DNA from: a virus
Length of the DNA stretch: 23,909 nt
IMG/VR virus record: IMGVR_UViG_3300034198_003228
Span: 1 to 23,909 of that record
Reading direction: 5' to 3' (one strand)
Under the pieces are notes generated by a model, which was not told where the DNA came from, ran no database searches, and saw nothing but the letters and a program-made list of their open reading frames with translations. Shown here piece after piece: positions 7,801 through 16,148 of the stretch (its first letter is position 1; every line of letters starts with the position of its first letter). The translations under genes and the position numbers were made by a program.

Positions 7801-10800
7801 TACACCATTAGCAAGCGGTAATACAATTCCTGGTAAAATGTTTGCAGATGACTTTATGCAGATGCGTAGATCTGGCGTACACCCAGGCGGAATCTTATAT
7901 GAAATAGGATCACAGTTAGGATATTCCTCAAAAGATTTACAATTTGCAATAAATCCAATGGAAAAAGAAATAAGAGAGACTTTAATGAAGTCTGGAAATA
8001 TAACTCCAAAGCAATATGATGAAATTGTTTCTAGAATAATGCACAGGCATCTACAAAGAGTTACCAGAATGAGTGCTGCAAAGGGAAGAAGAGTTTCTCT
8101 AACAGAAGAGATTGGCTCACTAGGCTTTAAAAGAAATGCAAAAAATAAAGGTGTGTTAAAAGGTAGCGTAAGAAATATTGGTTTTGATGGACAAAAGGTA
8201 GCACAACCATTTGTTTCAACTGGTGGCGGAATACCTGCAGACTCAATGGCGGGTAAGCATTTTGAAAGAATGCAAGAGCTTTACCCAGAAGAGCAAAGAA
8301 AAGCAACACCAGCATTTGGTAGAGGAAAAACATTCAAATCAATTTTTGGAGCAGAACGAGGTCACGTTGGAGCATCTTTACCATTTGGAGGAATGCCTTA
8401 CAACACTGCAGCAAGAGGCATACACCCAGATAAATATTCAATAAATGCTCACGGAAGAAAAACATTTTTAAATATGCCATTGCAAAAGTTGGCAAAGGGT
8501 TGGGCTAACCCAAGATATGTAGCACCAGATCCAAGATCGATAGCTTTAAGACAAAAATGGATGCGTGGATATAAAAACGGCGGAATGGTTGGAGGCGGAT
8601 ACGCCCCAAGAAAATATGCACAAGGCGGAATAATTAGACAACAAATTGCTCCAATGTTAGGTGGAACTGCTGGCTGGATGGGTGGGCAAGCATTGGGATC
8701 AATGGTTGGCGGAGACATTGGCGGAATGGTTGGAGGAATAGCTGGCTCTATGGTTATTCCTGCAATGATAATGAGAACAGGAAAAGCTACCGATGAAACG
8801 CTACCAAAATTAGGAAGATTTAAATCTGCTATTACTGCTATAACAGTACTACCAGGTCCCGTTAAATTACTTGGAGCTGTACTAGCTGTAGGCGCAGCCG
8901 TTAAAACAGTTAACGATAAAATTAATGAACACCGCAAGATAATTAATTTAGCATTTGGACCCACAGAAGAGTCTGCACAAAGACTTGGCATAAAATACAA
9001 TTCATTAACAGAGCAAATGAAAGATTTTGCTGAGCAAACAAAATTAACTAAAGCAAAGATAGAAGAGTTCTATGCTGCAACACAAAATTCTGGAGTATCT
9101 GGATTAAACTTAACTATCAAGCAGTTAGCAGAATTGAAAAAAACAGTAGAAAAAGATTTCCCAGACTACGTAAAGATGTTTAATAAAGCAGGCCCTGAAG
9201 AAGTAATAGTAAAGGCACAGCAATTAAAAGCACAATTTGTTGCAGGTGGAATGAGCGCAGAAGAAGCAACTAAGAAAATATATGCAATGATTTCAGTTTC
9301 TAATAAAGCAAACCTAGCAGTACAGGCAATAGCTAATGAAGGATTTGCTAGCATCAAGGATAAATCTACAGCTGCAATTCAATCTGTTAAGGTGTTTAAT
9401 GCTCTATTAAAAGAAGGAAATACGGATCAGCTAGCAGTATCATTTGATACAGTTATAACATCTTTGCAAGAAGCTGAAAAATCTCTTGTCGGAACAAAAA
9501 ATGCCCAAGGAGAAGTAACAACAAGCGCAGAAGCATTTGACGCTACCTTAAAATCAATTAGCGGAACTAAACTCGGAAACCTCCAGTTAGATGAAGAAGG
9601 CGTAGAAGCCCTATCTAAGCAAAATGCAATAATGGGCCTTATTTTAAATAAGTCAGATACAGTTGCTGGGGCATATTCAAAAATGAAATTGTATTTAAGC
9701 GGAATAGATCTTGACTTAAAATCAATGGATTCAACTATGGCTAGTCTTGCAGTAAAAGCAGTAAACCTAGCAACTCAAAATTTAATTGGTGGAAAATATA
9801 AGGGAATATCTGATGAGATAAAGAGATTAACTGAAGCTGGAACGTCACAAAAATCAATAAAGGCACAACAGAACATCCAGAAAAACTTAGACGATCAAAT
9901 TAAAAAACATCAAAAGATAATTGATCAGATAAAAGAACAGGCTGATGCTAAGGTAGAGGCCCTAAACAGACAAAATGATGCAGAAGATTATAATCTTCAA
10001 ATCCAAAAGCTTCAAATACAGTATCAAGAAAAGCTTGCAGCTGGAGATATGTCTGGCGCTGCTCAGTCGCAAATAGATATACAGCTACTAAACTCATCTA
10101 GACAAAAAGATTTAGCAGTTAATGCTATTAGAGATAAAGAAAAAGCAGACGTAAAGGCACAAGAGTTAATCATTGAGGGCTTACAAAATAAGCTTGAGGG
10201 TTCTCAAAAGGCTGTAGAAAAGGCAACAGCTGCTGCGGATGTTTCCTTAAAGAAGGCCGCAGAACTCCAAACAACATTAAATAATTTAGTTACTGCAACA
10301 TTAAATGCTGCAAATGGTGGTGTTGATTATAAAGAAATAGCAAATCTTCAAACTCAATTAAAAAAGCTTGGGTTTACTAATGAGGCAAATGCAATTGGTG
10401 GAACAGGACCAAGAATACCGTTTGCAGATGGTCTAAGGCAAGGGTCGTACGGAATAGCTGGTATAGGACAAGACGCACTATCAGAAGTAATTAGGGGAAA
10501 TAAAACATTATCTACAAAAGATACAGCTCTCCTAAACTTTTTTATGAAAAATCCTGGAATGGGAGTAACTGGAAAAGCAATTACAAAAGATTATGGCAAT
10601 ATATCATACAACAAGTGGAACCCAGCAACCTGGGCAAATACTGACAATTTAGCAAAACTTGTAAAAGAAAACAATCTTAAGAAAAATGATGCCTTCACTT
10701 ATAAAGGAAAAACTTATAAGGTTACAAACACTTCTGGTTTAGTTACAGCAGATGAAATTAAAATGGCATCTGGAGGTTTTGTTTCTGGACCAGGTAGCGG

Positions 10801-11098
10801 AAAATCTGACTTGATCCCAGCAATGCTTTCAAATGGAGAATATGTAATAAATGCAGACTCTGTTAAGAAATACGGAATGGAAACATTCCATGCATTTAAT
10901 AGTAAAAAATATTCAATGGGCGGACCAGTTACAAGAATGCCTTATGCAAACGGAGGCCCAGTCACAAGTAGCGGATCAATGTATAATATAAATGTTACAC
11001 TTAATGGATCAAATCTTGATGCAAATGATGTAGCAAGAGCAATACATAGAGAAATGAAAATGAGAGAAATAGCCTCTGGAAGGAGTAGAACTGTATGA
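4820..11098 (+). CDS. Tape measure protein
   Basis: 2092 residues, by far the largest gene, directly after the chaperones. Residues about 1-190 are helical. About 190-400 match the TP901-type tape measure core (QQLVRLTKVYGG; ALAADIAATGQQGNELLGS; the YLTAMREGG region). A hydrophobic stretch lies at about 534-568 (LGFLGMITAAAGPLIMLTG). A Gly-rich hydrophobic segment follows at about 1275-1318 and another near 1350-1370; these may insert into the host membrane. A long coiled coil spans about 1674-1834. Two copies of a GPGxGxSDxIPxMxSxGExxVNA motif occur near 905 and 1984. Residues about 957-1254 form a His/Arg-containing insert I do not recognise. At about 1.5 angstrom per residue, the whole length would set a tail near 310 nm, less if the insert folds as a domain. 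The ribosome site AAGGAG (4801-4806) is rather distant, at 13 nt. Confidence 0.95.
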   Translation: MAEEQIVTNIVAKSDFSNLITDLNKVSSALTGLQEKLQTTNKTLAAQVAVMNRSFAETMRSTGQFSTHFVSLTSDVDKFGNQLDRGQLKLGKFFQTYSQHVKTNGGLIRDLAKQQVQLQNSILQPLGRNAEGLMQYNVHIPRGLDLVKNKTAIAKQELMIMNKVIQEGANQLINWGKNTQWAGRQLTVGLTVPIAAFGKASADAFKEADQQLVRLTKVYGGLSAVSSEELAKVRKDVSNTASELSKSYGTSFSDTIALAADIAATGQQGNELLGSIRETTRLAVLGEVDRQDAMKATLAIQTAFKQNTEELSQSINFLNAVENQTSTTLNDLVEAIPKAGPIVKGLGGDVKDLALYLTAMREGGINASEGANALKSGLASLINPTKVAKAMFEGFGISLTDIVERNAGNTTATILEFQAALETLNPLQKQQALEQLFGKFQFARMNALFENLGKQGSQTLQVMDLMKASSEELTDLAGRELTQVTESASGKYRRAVEGLKADLAGIGEQFLKINTTLIQVVNGILNFVQSLPNPIKQALGFLGMITAAAGPLIMLTGVLGNFFGYIIKGASHFRSLFKGGEGWKLLTPEILAAQKAGNLVEQTFYSDAKAASVLKQSIATLAAEFANLEQKAMSAAISVNPVVSSGGTIVMDAAGRGVNSSHPLIGAQGTRAAAHHNPRSLMTQGQRDSQTIHSFTPAPIPLNQKIGAVPQVFMDGDLPRIEGLTTSRGFSTGIVAGEAAKWHALMGTLSMMSKKEVADLKKEIARTGTFSAEINSTFGQLLPAMTKLTSNAASQSAAIVAELQAGKLTVDAARTKIIAINAELERMMGQTTTQVAASLGRTANLTQVPLVDQPIVSSTGKSNIKEIFRPKRAASGIIDKIARGLGVRTWGGGYSTETTMPKKFAAGGKIYGPGTGTSDSIPIMASAGEFIVNAKSTKENLPLLAAINGGMGNQDGNYAEGGFLPATMLWQGSKMNAILAHPDQAGRRKSLNLDTPLASGNTIPGKMFADDFMQMRRSGVHPGGILYEIGSQLGYSSKDLQFAINPMEKEIRETLMKSGNITPKQYDEIVSRIMHRHLQRVTRMSAAKGRRVSLTEEIGSLGFKRNAKNKGVLKGSVRNIGFDGQKVAQPFVSTGGGIPADSMAGKHFERMQELYPEEQRKATPAFGRGKTFKSIFGAERGHVGASLPFGGMPYNTAARGIHPDKYSINAHGRKTFLNMPLQKLAKGWANPRYVAPDPRSIALRQKWMRGYKNGGMVGGGYAPRKYAQGGIIRQQIAPMLGGTAGWMGGQALGSMVGGDIGGMVGGIAGSMVIPAMIMRTGKATDETLPKLGRFKSAITAITVLPGPVKLLGAVLAVGAAVKTVNDKINEHRKIINLAFGPTEESAQRLGIKYNSLTEQMKDFAEQTKLTKAKIEEFYAATQNSGVSGLNLTIKQLAELKKTVEKDFPDYVKMFNKAGPEEVIVKAQQLKAQFVAGGMSAEEATKKIYAMISVSNKANLAVQAIANEGFASIKDKSTAAIQSVKVFNALLKEGNTDQLAVSFDTVITSLQEAEKSLVGTKNAQGEVTTSAEAFDATLKSISGTKLGNLQLDEEGVEALSKQNAIMGLILNKSDTVAGAYSKMKLYLSGIDLDLKSMDSTMASLAVKAVNLATQNLIGGKYKGISDEIKRLTEAGTSQKSIKAQQNIQKNLDDQIKKHQKIIDQIKEQADAKVEALNRQNDAEDYNLQIQKLQIQYQEKLAAGDMSGAAQSQIDIQLLNSSRQKDLAVNAIRDKEKADVKAQELIIEGLQNKLEGSQKAVEKATAAADVSLKKAAELQTTLNNLVTATLNAANGGVDYKEIANLQTQLKKLGFTNEANAIGGTGPRIPFADGLRQGSYGIAGIGQDALSEVIRGNKTLSTKDTALLNFFMKNPGMGVTGKAITKDYGNISYNKWNPATWANTDNLAKLVKENNLKKNDAFTYKGKTYKVTNTSGLVTADEIKMASGGFVSGPGSGKSDLIPAMLSNGEYVINADSVKKYGMETFHAFNSKKYSMGGPVTRMPYANGGPVTSSGSMYNINVTLNGSNLDANDVARAIHREMKMREIASGRSRTV

Positions 11099-11568
11099 GT
11101 ATAGTAACAATGCCTAGAGGATCTATCCTTCAAATTCAAGGCTACGATGCATCTGCTAATGGCGGAGACGGTTCATTAAAGTATAACAAAGTATCAGAGC
11201 ATAATAGATCTCAATTTGATATAAGCAGTGAGCGTATAGAAAAACAACAGAGAATGGCAAATGGAACATTAAGAAAATTTTTTGTTGCAGACAAGAAGAC
11301 ATTTACCTTATCTTGGGACATGCTTCCGTCATATAGAACGTTTACAGCAGATGGAGCTTGGGGAGCCGAAGACCTAAGAACATTTTACAATAGTGCAGAA
11401 GGTCAGTCAGCTTTTAATATTAGAGTAAACCTGGCAAAAGACGGAACCAACCAGGAGTCAGCAAACTACGAATCCTATACAGTAGTCTTTTCCGATTGCA
11501 ACTTTACAGTTTTAAAAAGAGGCGCACAGCCATTTTGGAATGTATCAATAACAATGGTACAGGTATAA
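11095..11568 (+). CDS. Distal tail (Dit-like) minor tail protein
   Basis: 157 residues, beginning with an ATGA overlap of the tape measure stop. The protein is beta-rich and ends in the strand pattern common in distal tail proteins (NYESYTVVFSDCNF... then WNVSITMVQV). A middle segment (KTFTLSWDMLP) is typical of a ring-forming minor tail domain. Just after the tape measure is where the distal tail protein, which forms the ring joining tube and tip, is usually found. The assignment is by position, size and strand pattern. It lacks the second, carbohydrate-binding domain of larger distal tail proteins. Confidence 0.65.
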   Translation: MSIVTMPRGSILQIQGYDASANGGDGSLKYNKVSEHNRSQFDISSERIEKQQRMANGTLRKFFVADKKTFTLSWDMLPSYRTFTADGAWGAEDLRTFYNSAEGQSAFNIRVNLAKDGTNQESANYESYTVVFSDCNFTVLKRGAQPFWNVSITMVQV

Positions 11569-11569
11569 A

Positions 11570-13594
11570 ATGATAAATGCTTCAACTAATCTAAAAAACA
11601 CTCTTTATAACAACACCAGTATTAAGATAAGTGCTGGGTGCACCATTGAATATAACATGAACAATATGCTTGATAACATTTCTGCTGTTAATAATATTGC
11701 GGATTCATCGTATACTGGTCAAATAGTTAATTCGGTAAATCAGCCAGCATGGCCATCGGGAAGACCTAACCCATATAAAAAACTATTTCCAGTCGATTCT
11801 TTAATAAAACCTTTTAGGCCAATTAACTCTGGAATAAAATATTTTATCCTAGCAGATGCCGACACATATACAAATTCATTTTCACCATACAGATCAGTTA
11901 AGTATCCAGAGACACAACCTAGAATATACTATCCAGGCGTAGAAACATTTTATAAATATTGGGTTACTCCAATAAACACTGGGGCAAACGTAACAGTAAA
12001 CTATGCAACATCTGGAACTAAATATGCACTTACAAATAAAATTGTTTTAAAGTTTGAAAAAAATCATACCTTGCCATCAAACTACACTTTAGTAATAACA
12101 AAATCTGATAACACCCAAGTAACAATTGCAAGCGCATTAAGTATTCCATCTGACGGTAATGTTGTATTGCATTATAACGGATCTACATGGTCTTCCACAG
12201 AGCCAAGCGTATTTGCTTCTCCTATTTCAATTAAATCAATTACACTAACAACTCCAAGCGCAGGTGCTGGAAAAATAATTGGAGTCATAGAGATTTCAGC
12301 AAGATGGGTAAAGGATATATCAGAAGACGTAGTATCATTTACAATAAATAAAGAATCTTCAGCATCTTCTGAAGACATTCTTCCAGTTGGAAAAGTAACT
12401 GCAAATTCTTTAAATTTAAATTTAGCAAAGTATAACCAGTCGTCACCAGAGTATGTTTCATATAATAGAGATGTAGCAATGTCAAATTCTCTTTCTTATA
12501 TATATAAAAATGTTGTGTTAAATCCATACTTTAAGATATATCATCTAAACGGAACATACACAGACGGGTCAGAAAAATACGACAAAATATTTCAGGGTCA
12601 ATATTATGTAGATAGCTGGGACATAGACAATTATGGCGAAACTACATTAACTGCTTTGGATAATACAAAATATTTAATGGAAACCATAGCGCCAGACATC
12701 CTGTGTGAGTACTACCCAGCAACAGCAGTAATAAGAAGATTGCTAGACTCTGTTGGTTTTACCAACTATGCATTTAACCTGACATCAGAAACAGACTCAT
12801 CAATCCCGCTTATTAATTACTTCTGGACAGACGGCAGCAAAACAGTGTGGGAGCATATTCAAGAGCTATGCAGAGACATACAAATGAATGCTGTTATTGA
12901 TGAAAATAACATATTGCAATTCTATAGCAGAAACTATATGTACTCAAGAACTGATAAGAACTGGAATTTTTTCTACGACCAAAGCGGAAGCAATTTGCCA
13001 AATATTGTCGACTTCAATCAAAAGGATATAGCCTCAGCAAATCAGGTAAAGATTCTTTGGTCAACTCCAATATCATCAAGCTATATGGGAGGTTCTGGTC
13101 CATTGTGGCAGGCACCAACTTCATATTTAATTGCAGGTGGATTAAAAGAAACTCTAACTGCTTCAAGCAACAAGATATTGCTAGACCTGTCTACACCAGA
13201 CAACTACAGCAAATTTCAATCTGGATTTAATTTTAATGGATATTTTATGATAGACTCAGAAATTATAGAATTTGATGCAATAGGGTACCAGTATGTTCCA
13301 AAAAATTTAACTCCTTCAACAATTTATGATGCATTAACAGAAACAAACGTTGCAAATAACGGGTCAAATTTTATAAATATTTGGATAGAGAATTCCGCAG
13401 ATGTTAATAAATATAGAAACTTTTCAAAGGTTGGATCTTATGGAATAAACTCTGAAATATACTTTAAGCCAAATGGAGCATATAGAGTTAAGACAAGAGG
13501 AGCATTAGGAACTACTGCTGCAGCTCATAATGCTAGTGGAGTTCCATCCACAGATTATTTTTGGACGGGATCGCTGGTGACACAAAATGCCTAG
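11570..13594 (+). CDS. Tail hub / baseplate hub protein (Tal, gp27-like), N-terminal part of hub
   Basis: 674 residues, one base after the previous stop. Residues 1-250 are beta-rich and of unknown fold. From about 253 (DVVSFTINKE) to about 520 the protein resembles tail hub proteins of the gp27/Tal type, with a strand-rich part (GQYYVDSWDIDNYG), a helical turn with PATAVIRRLLDSVGF, and the hub segment VWEHIQELCRDIQMN followed by a beta hairpin (ENNILQFYSR). Such proteins form a trimeric ring under the distal tail protein. The usual final hub domain (the 'VGDIV...' strand block) is missing here but is present at the end of the next gene, so the hub may be built from two polypeptides. No peptidase motif was recognised. 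Confidence 0.7.
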   Translation: MINASTNLKNTLYNNTSIKISAGCTIEYNMNNMLDNISAVNNIADSSYTGQIVNSVNQPAWPSGRPNPYKKLFPVDSLIKPFRPINSGIKYFILADADTYTNSFSPYRSVKYPETQPRIYYPGVETFYKYWVTPINTGANVTVNYATSGTKYALTNKIVLKFEKNHTLPSNYTLVITKSDNTQVTIASALSIPSDGNVVLHYNGSTWSSTEPSVFASPISIKSITLTTPSAGAGKIIGVIEISARWVKDISEDVVSFTINKESSASSEDILPVGKVTANSLNLNLAKYNQSSPEYVSYNRDVAMSNSLSYIYKNVVLNPYFKIYHLNGTYTDGSEKYDKIFQGQYYVDSWDIDNYGETTLTALDNTKYLMETIAPDILCEYYPATAVIRRLLDSVGFTNYAFNLTSETDSSIPLINYFWTDGSKTVWEHIQELCRDIQMNAVIDENNILQFYSRNYMYSRTDKNWNFFYDQSGSNLPNIVDFNQKDIASANQVKILWSTPISSSYMGGSGPLWQAPTSYLIAGGLKETLTASSNKILLDLSTPDNYSKFQSGFNFNGYFMIDSEIIEFDAIGYQYVPKNLTPSTIYDALTETNVANNGSNFINIWIENSADVNKYRNFSKVGSYGINSEIYFKPNGAYRVKTRGALGTTAAAHNASGVPSTDYFWTGSLVTQNA

Positions 13595-15299
13595 AGACAT
13601 ATTCCCAACATCAGGGTCATATACAAATTTAACCTTTATTACCAATTTAGTAATAAAGCCAGTATCGTACACCTCAGTAGAAATAAATGTAGACACATAT
13701 AATTTTTCTGTTGAGCCAACATCTTATAAAATTTATATACAAAAAAAGATATCTTCTAACGGAGCATTTATAGATGACCCTAGCTCTTTAGAAGTAGAGT
13801 TAACTAAAACATCTGATCCATTTATTGTTGATAATTTAATAGCGGGTGGAATATATGATTTTAGAGTAGTACCGTATTTAAACTCCAGCATGGGATACGG
13901 AGTACAGCAATTAAACTATACAATGCCAACTGACGGAATATCTATACAAACATTATCTGCAAAGCCAAAAGACTTCAAAGTTGCAAAATCATACATGGCT
14001 CTCTCTGTTACAGAGCAAGACTATCTGGCAAAAAGGTATGCGATAGCCCACAGAGCTTTCCCAGCAATTGTTGTACCATCAACAAAAACTATTTCTAAAA
14101 CAAATGGAAATGAATATAATGTAGGTTATTTTTCTTATGGGACAAGCTTAGTTCTAGACAACATGATTGATAATCCAAAGCAGATGGGAGGGCTTGGATT
14201 TTTTGTAGACAATCTAGGTCAAACGGGATATTATATTATTATTGAATCTACAGCTTCGTCGGCAGCCTTAGATAAAAAATCTGTAAGAATTGTTAAGTTT
14301 GTTGGAAATAAAGTAAAGCCATTAAAGGAAATAGGTACAAGAACAGAGTCTACCGTAGAAGGAATATACGGAGGACGAATTTACAATATTGATGTTAAGG
14401 TAAAAATAGAAAATAGAATTGTTAATATAGATGCATATATTAATGGTTATAAAATCAGTTATCAAGATTCAACTGTAAGACAAAGCGGTGCAGTTGCATT
14501 GCCAGAAACATCTATACTTGCCCCAACAAATAGAGTGGCGGTATTGTGCGGAAGAGGAGAAGTGGCATTTGATTATGTATATGGTAATGAGCTTAAGGAT
14601 TACCAGTATGCAGACTCTGCTTTTGATTTAAACTTTTATCAAGGTCAATTTGGAAACGATTTAGTAAACACTTCTTTTGGTGATTTGTCATACATGTCAA
14701 ATTATTCACAAGACGAAATATCCCTTGCAAATAAAAAATTAACTGCCCTTGATGAATTTGGAACGGTTGTAAGAGAAATATTAAAGGTTGATATAAAGTA
14801 TGACTCAAGACCATCTTACCCAATTAAATGGAGTACTGGTATAAATAAATATGCCAATATTATTGGTCAAAAGGTTTCTAACTTTGGAGCACAGGCTTTC
14901 ATACTAAATAACACATCTACCAGCATACCAGTCTCCAATGGCCTAGAGGCAAGTCTTTATATATATGGAAATACTCTTGGAAGTTCTGGAGACCTTGAAT
15001 ATAAAACTGAAGGGTTAAATGAATACACAACAGTAGAGCCAATAATTTTTCAATCTACATGGCTTCAAAATGAGGCTGACGTAAAAAGTCTGGCGGAATG
15101 GATTAAAACCAATGTTGTAAATAAGGGTAAGCTGGTAACAATGTCAATATTTGGGAACCCCCTTATATCTGTAGGAGACATAGTTGGAATTAAATACTCT
15201 TACTATGGCTTAGCAGGAACCGAAAATTTTATAGTGACAAATGTAACACACTCATATTCTGGTGGATTGGAGACTGAAATTACCTGTAGAACTTTATAG
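13587..15299 (+). CDS. Minor tail protein with Fn3-like, lectin-like and hub C-terminal domains
   Basis: 570 residues, starting at ATG 13587, 8 nt inside the end of the hub gene. Domains by eye: Fn3-like, about 10-110 (SVEINVDTYNF; YDFRVVPYLNS). A laminin-G/concanavalin-like beta sandwich, about 165-335, has the typical strand order (GGLGFFVDN; IYNIDVKVKIEN; AFDYVYGNEL). A C-terminal hub-type domain at about 500-570 (LAEWIKTNV...NPLISVGDIVGIKY...FIVTNVTHSY) is like the last domain of gp27-type proteins. The lectin-like part may bind surface sugars. The arrangement suggests a hub interrupted by adhesin domains and split over two genes. Upstream in this frame a stop lies at 13578-13580, so a separate start is needed. 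Confidence 0.65.
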   Translation: MPRDIFPTSGSYTNLTFITNLVIKPVSYTSVEINVDTYNFSVEPTSYKIYIQKKISSNGAFIDDPSSLEVELTKTSDPFIVDNLIAGGIYDFRVVPYLNSSMGYGVQQLNYTMPTDGISIQTLSAKPKDFKVAKSYMALSVTEQDYLAKRYAIAHRAFPAIVVPSTKTISKTNGNEYNVGYFSYGTSLVLDNMIDNPKQMGGLGFFVDNLGQTGYYIIIESTASSAALDKKSVRIVKFVGNKVKPLKEIGTRTESTVEGIYGGRIYNIDVKVKIENRIVNIDAYINGYKISYQDSTVRQSGAVALPETSILAPTNRVAVLCGRGEVAFDYVYGNELKDYQYADSAFDLNFYQGQFGNDLVNTSFGDLSYMSNYSQDEISLANKKLTALDEFGTVVREILKVDIKYDSRPSYPIKWSTGINKYANIIGQKVSNFGAQAFILNNTSTSIPVSNGLEASLYIYGNTLGSSGDLEYKTEGLNEYTTVEPIIFQSTWLQNEADVKSLAEWIKTNVVNKGKLVTMSIFGNPLISVGDIVGIKYSYYGLAGTENFIVTNVTHSYSGGLETEITCRTL

Positions 15300-15313
15300 T
15301 TAAATGGTATAAT
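15285..15313 (+). promoter_or_regulatory. Extended -10 promoter giving a predicted leaderless mRNA
   Basis: TGGTATAAT at 15305-15313 is a perfect extended -10. A poor -35 (TGTAGA, 15285-15290) lies 17 nt upstream. The -10 ends 7 nt before the ATG at 15320, so transcription should begin at or next to the start codon. No ribosome site exists between the previous stop and the ATG, which agrees with leaderless translation. Confidence 0.65.
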
Positions 15314-15319
15314 AAAAAT

Positions 15320-16138
15320 ATGACTACTTCAAAAAGAATAGATGTTAAAGACCTGACAAGAGGAGCAGTAATTGCACTTCCAACAGATCACCCAGACGCC
15401 ATACATTTGCATCCAAATGACTATATAGCTGTTAAAGCTGGTTCAGTAGATTATTCTAGATATTTAAATTCAAACCCGTACGCATTTATTGTTACTCCAA
15501 ATACTCTTGAAAATGTAGATATTATACAGGGCCCTCCAACAGTAATAGACGAAGTGTTAGATATACCATCGTTAGCAGATATTGAAAGTGTTGTGTATGA
15601 GCCATACTACGACTCAATAAGCAAAAGACAAAAGGTTAGGGCTTTAATTAAAATAAGAAACTCTAGCGATAATCCAACAAATATTGCTGGAGTTGATGCA
15701 AGAATATTTAATCCAAGTACAGTTGTAGCAGTTGTCTCTCAGGCCGACCCAGCAACAGAAAAAGTTGTCACACAGTCTGTTCAATTTGTTACTCCAAGTC
15801 CAGGAATACCGCAGGTTACATTTAAAAGAGATGGCACAAGTATGTCTTGGGGCTGGAACAATGTTTCTGGTCTAGGATCCTACTCCTCGGTATCTTATGA
15901 ATGGATTGCTAGTGTTTCAAGTTCATCTTCAGCAGCAGCGCTTAACAGTGGTACAATATCATATACAAGTTCTGCTAATCGTCAAATAGGCACAAATGGA
16001 GTTATGAGAACGTACAGGGTTAGCTCCAGAGACGGTAACTTAACAGCCACATCTTCACCAAGGTGGCTAAGAGTAAGAACAGTAGTAGTTGGAACAAACG
16101 GAACAACTTATAGATCTGGATACTCTACCCCAATATAA
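15320..16138 (+). CDS. Tail-tip/fibre protein with C-terminal domain shared with the 811-residue fibre protein
   Basis: 272 residues. The N-terminal half (1-150) is of unknown fold. It includes TRGAVIALPTDHPD and a beta-rich segment (RQKVRALIKIRN) that could be an Ig-like strand pair. The C-terminal region, about 154-272, is clearly related to the last 110 or so residues of the protein at 19159-21594. Both have WGWNN, a GT-S-YT turn, a YR...DG strand, and a final TNG-TY-SG motif. Such a domain at the end of two tip proteins points to a common surface-binding or trimerisation role. It has its own promoter and no ribosome site. I do not recognise a named family. Confidence 0.75.
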   Translation: MTTSKRIDVKDLTRGAVIALPTDHPDAIHLHPNDYIAVKAGSVDYSRYLNSNPYAFIVTPNTLENVDIIQGPPTVIDEVLDIPSLADIESVVYEPYYDSISKRQKVRALIKIRNSSDNPTNIAGVDARIFNPSTVVAVVSQADPATEKVVTQSVQFVTPSPGIPQVTFKRDGTSMSWGWNNVSGLGSYSSVSYEWIASVSSSSSAAALNSGTISYTSSANRQIGTNGVMRTYRVSSRDGNLTATSSPRWLRVRTVVVGTNGTTYRSGYSTPI

Positions 16139-16148
16139 TAGGAGACTT

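Noticed and set aside
8449-9000. Open frame of 183 codons on the minus strand inside the tape measure gene
   Set aside because: It is opposite a Gly/Ala-rich segment of a certain gene, its product is Pro/Ile-rich with low complexity, and it has no promoter or ribosome site.
13578-13594. Frameshift fusion of the two hub genes
   Set aside because: A stop at 13578-13580 closes the second frame just upstream, there is no slippery heptamer at the overlap, and an ATG is present, so two separate translationally coupled proteins are more likely.
16089-16148. Longer start for the minor tail protein at 16149
   Set aside because: These codons overlap the end of the previous gene, whereas ATG 16149 has AGGAG upstream and begins a recognisable family N-terminus.
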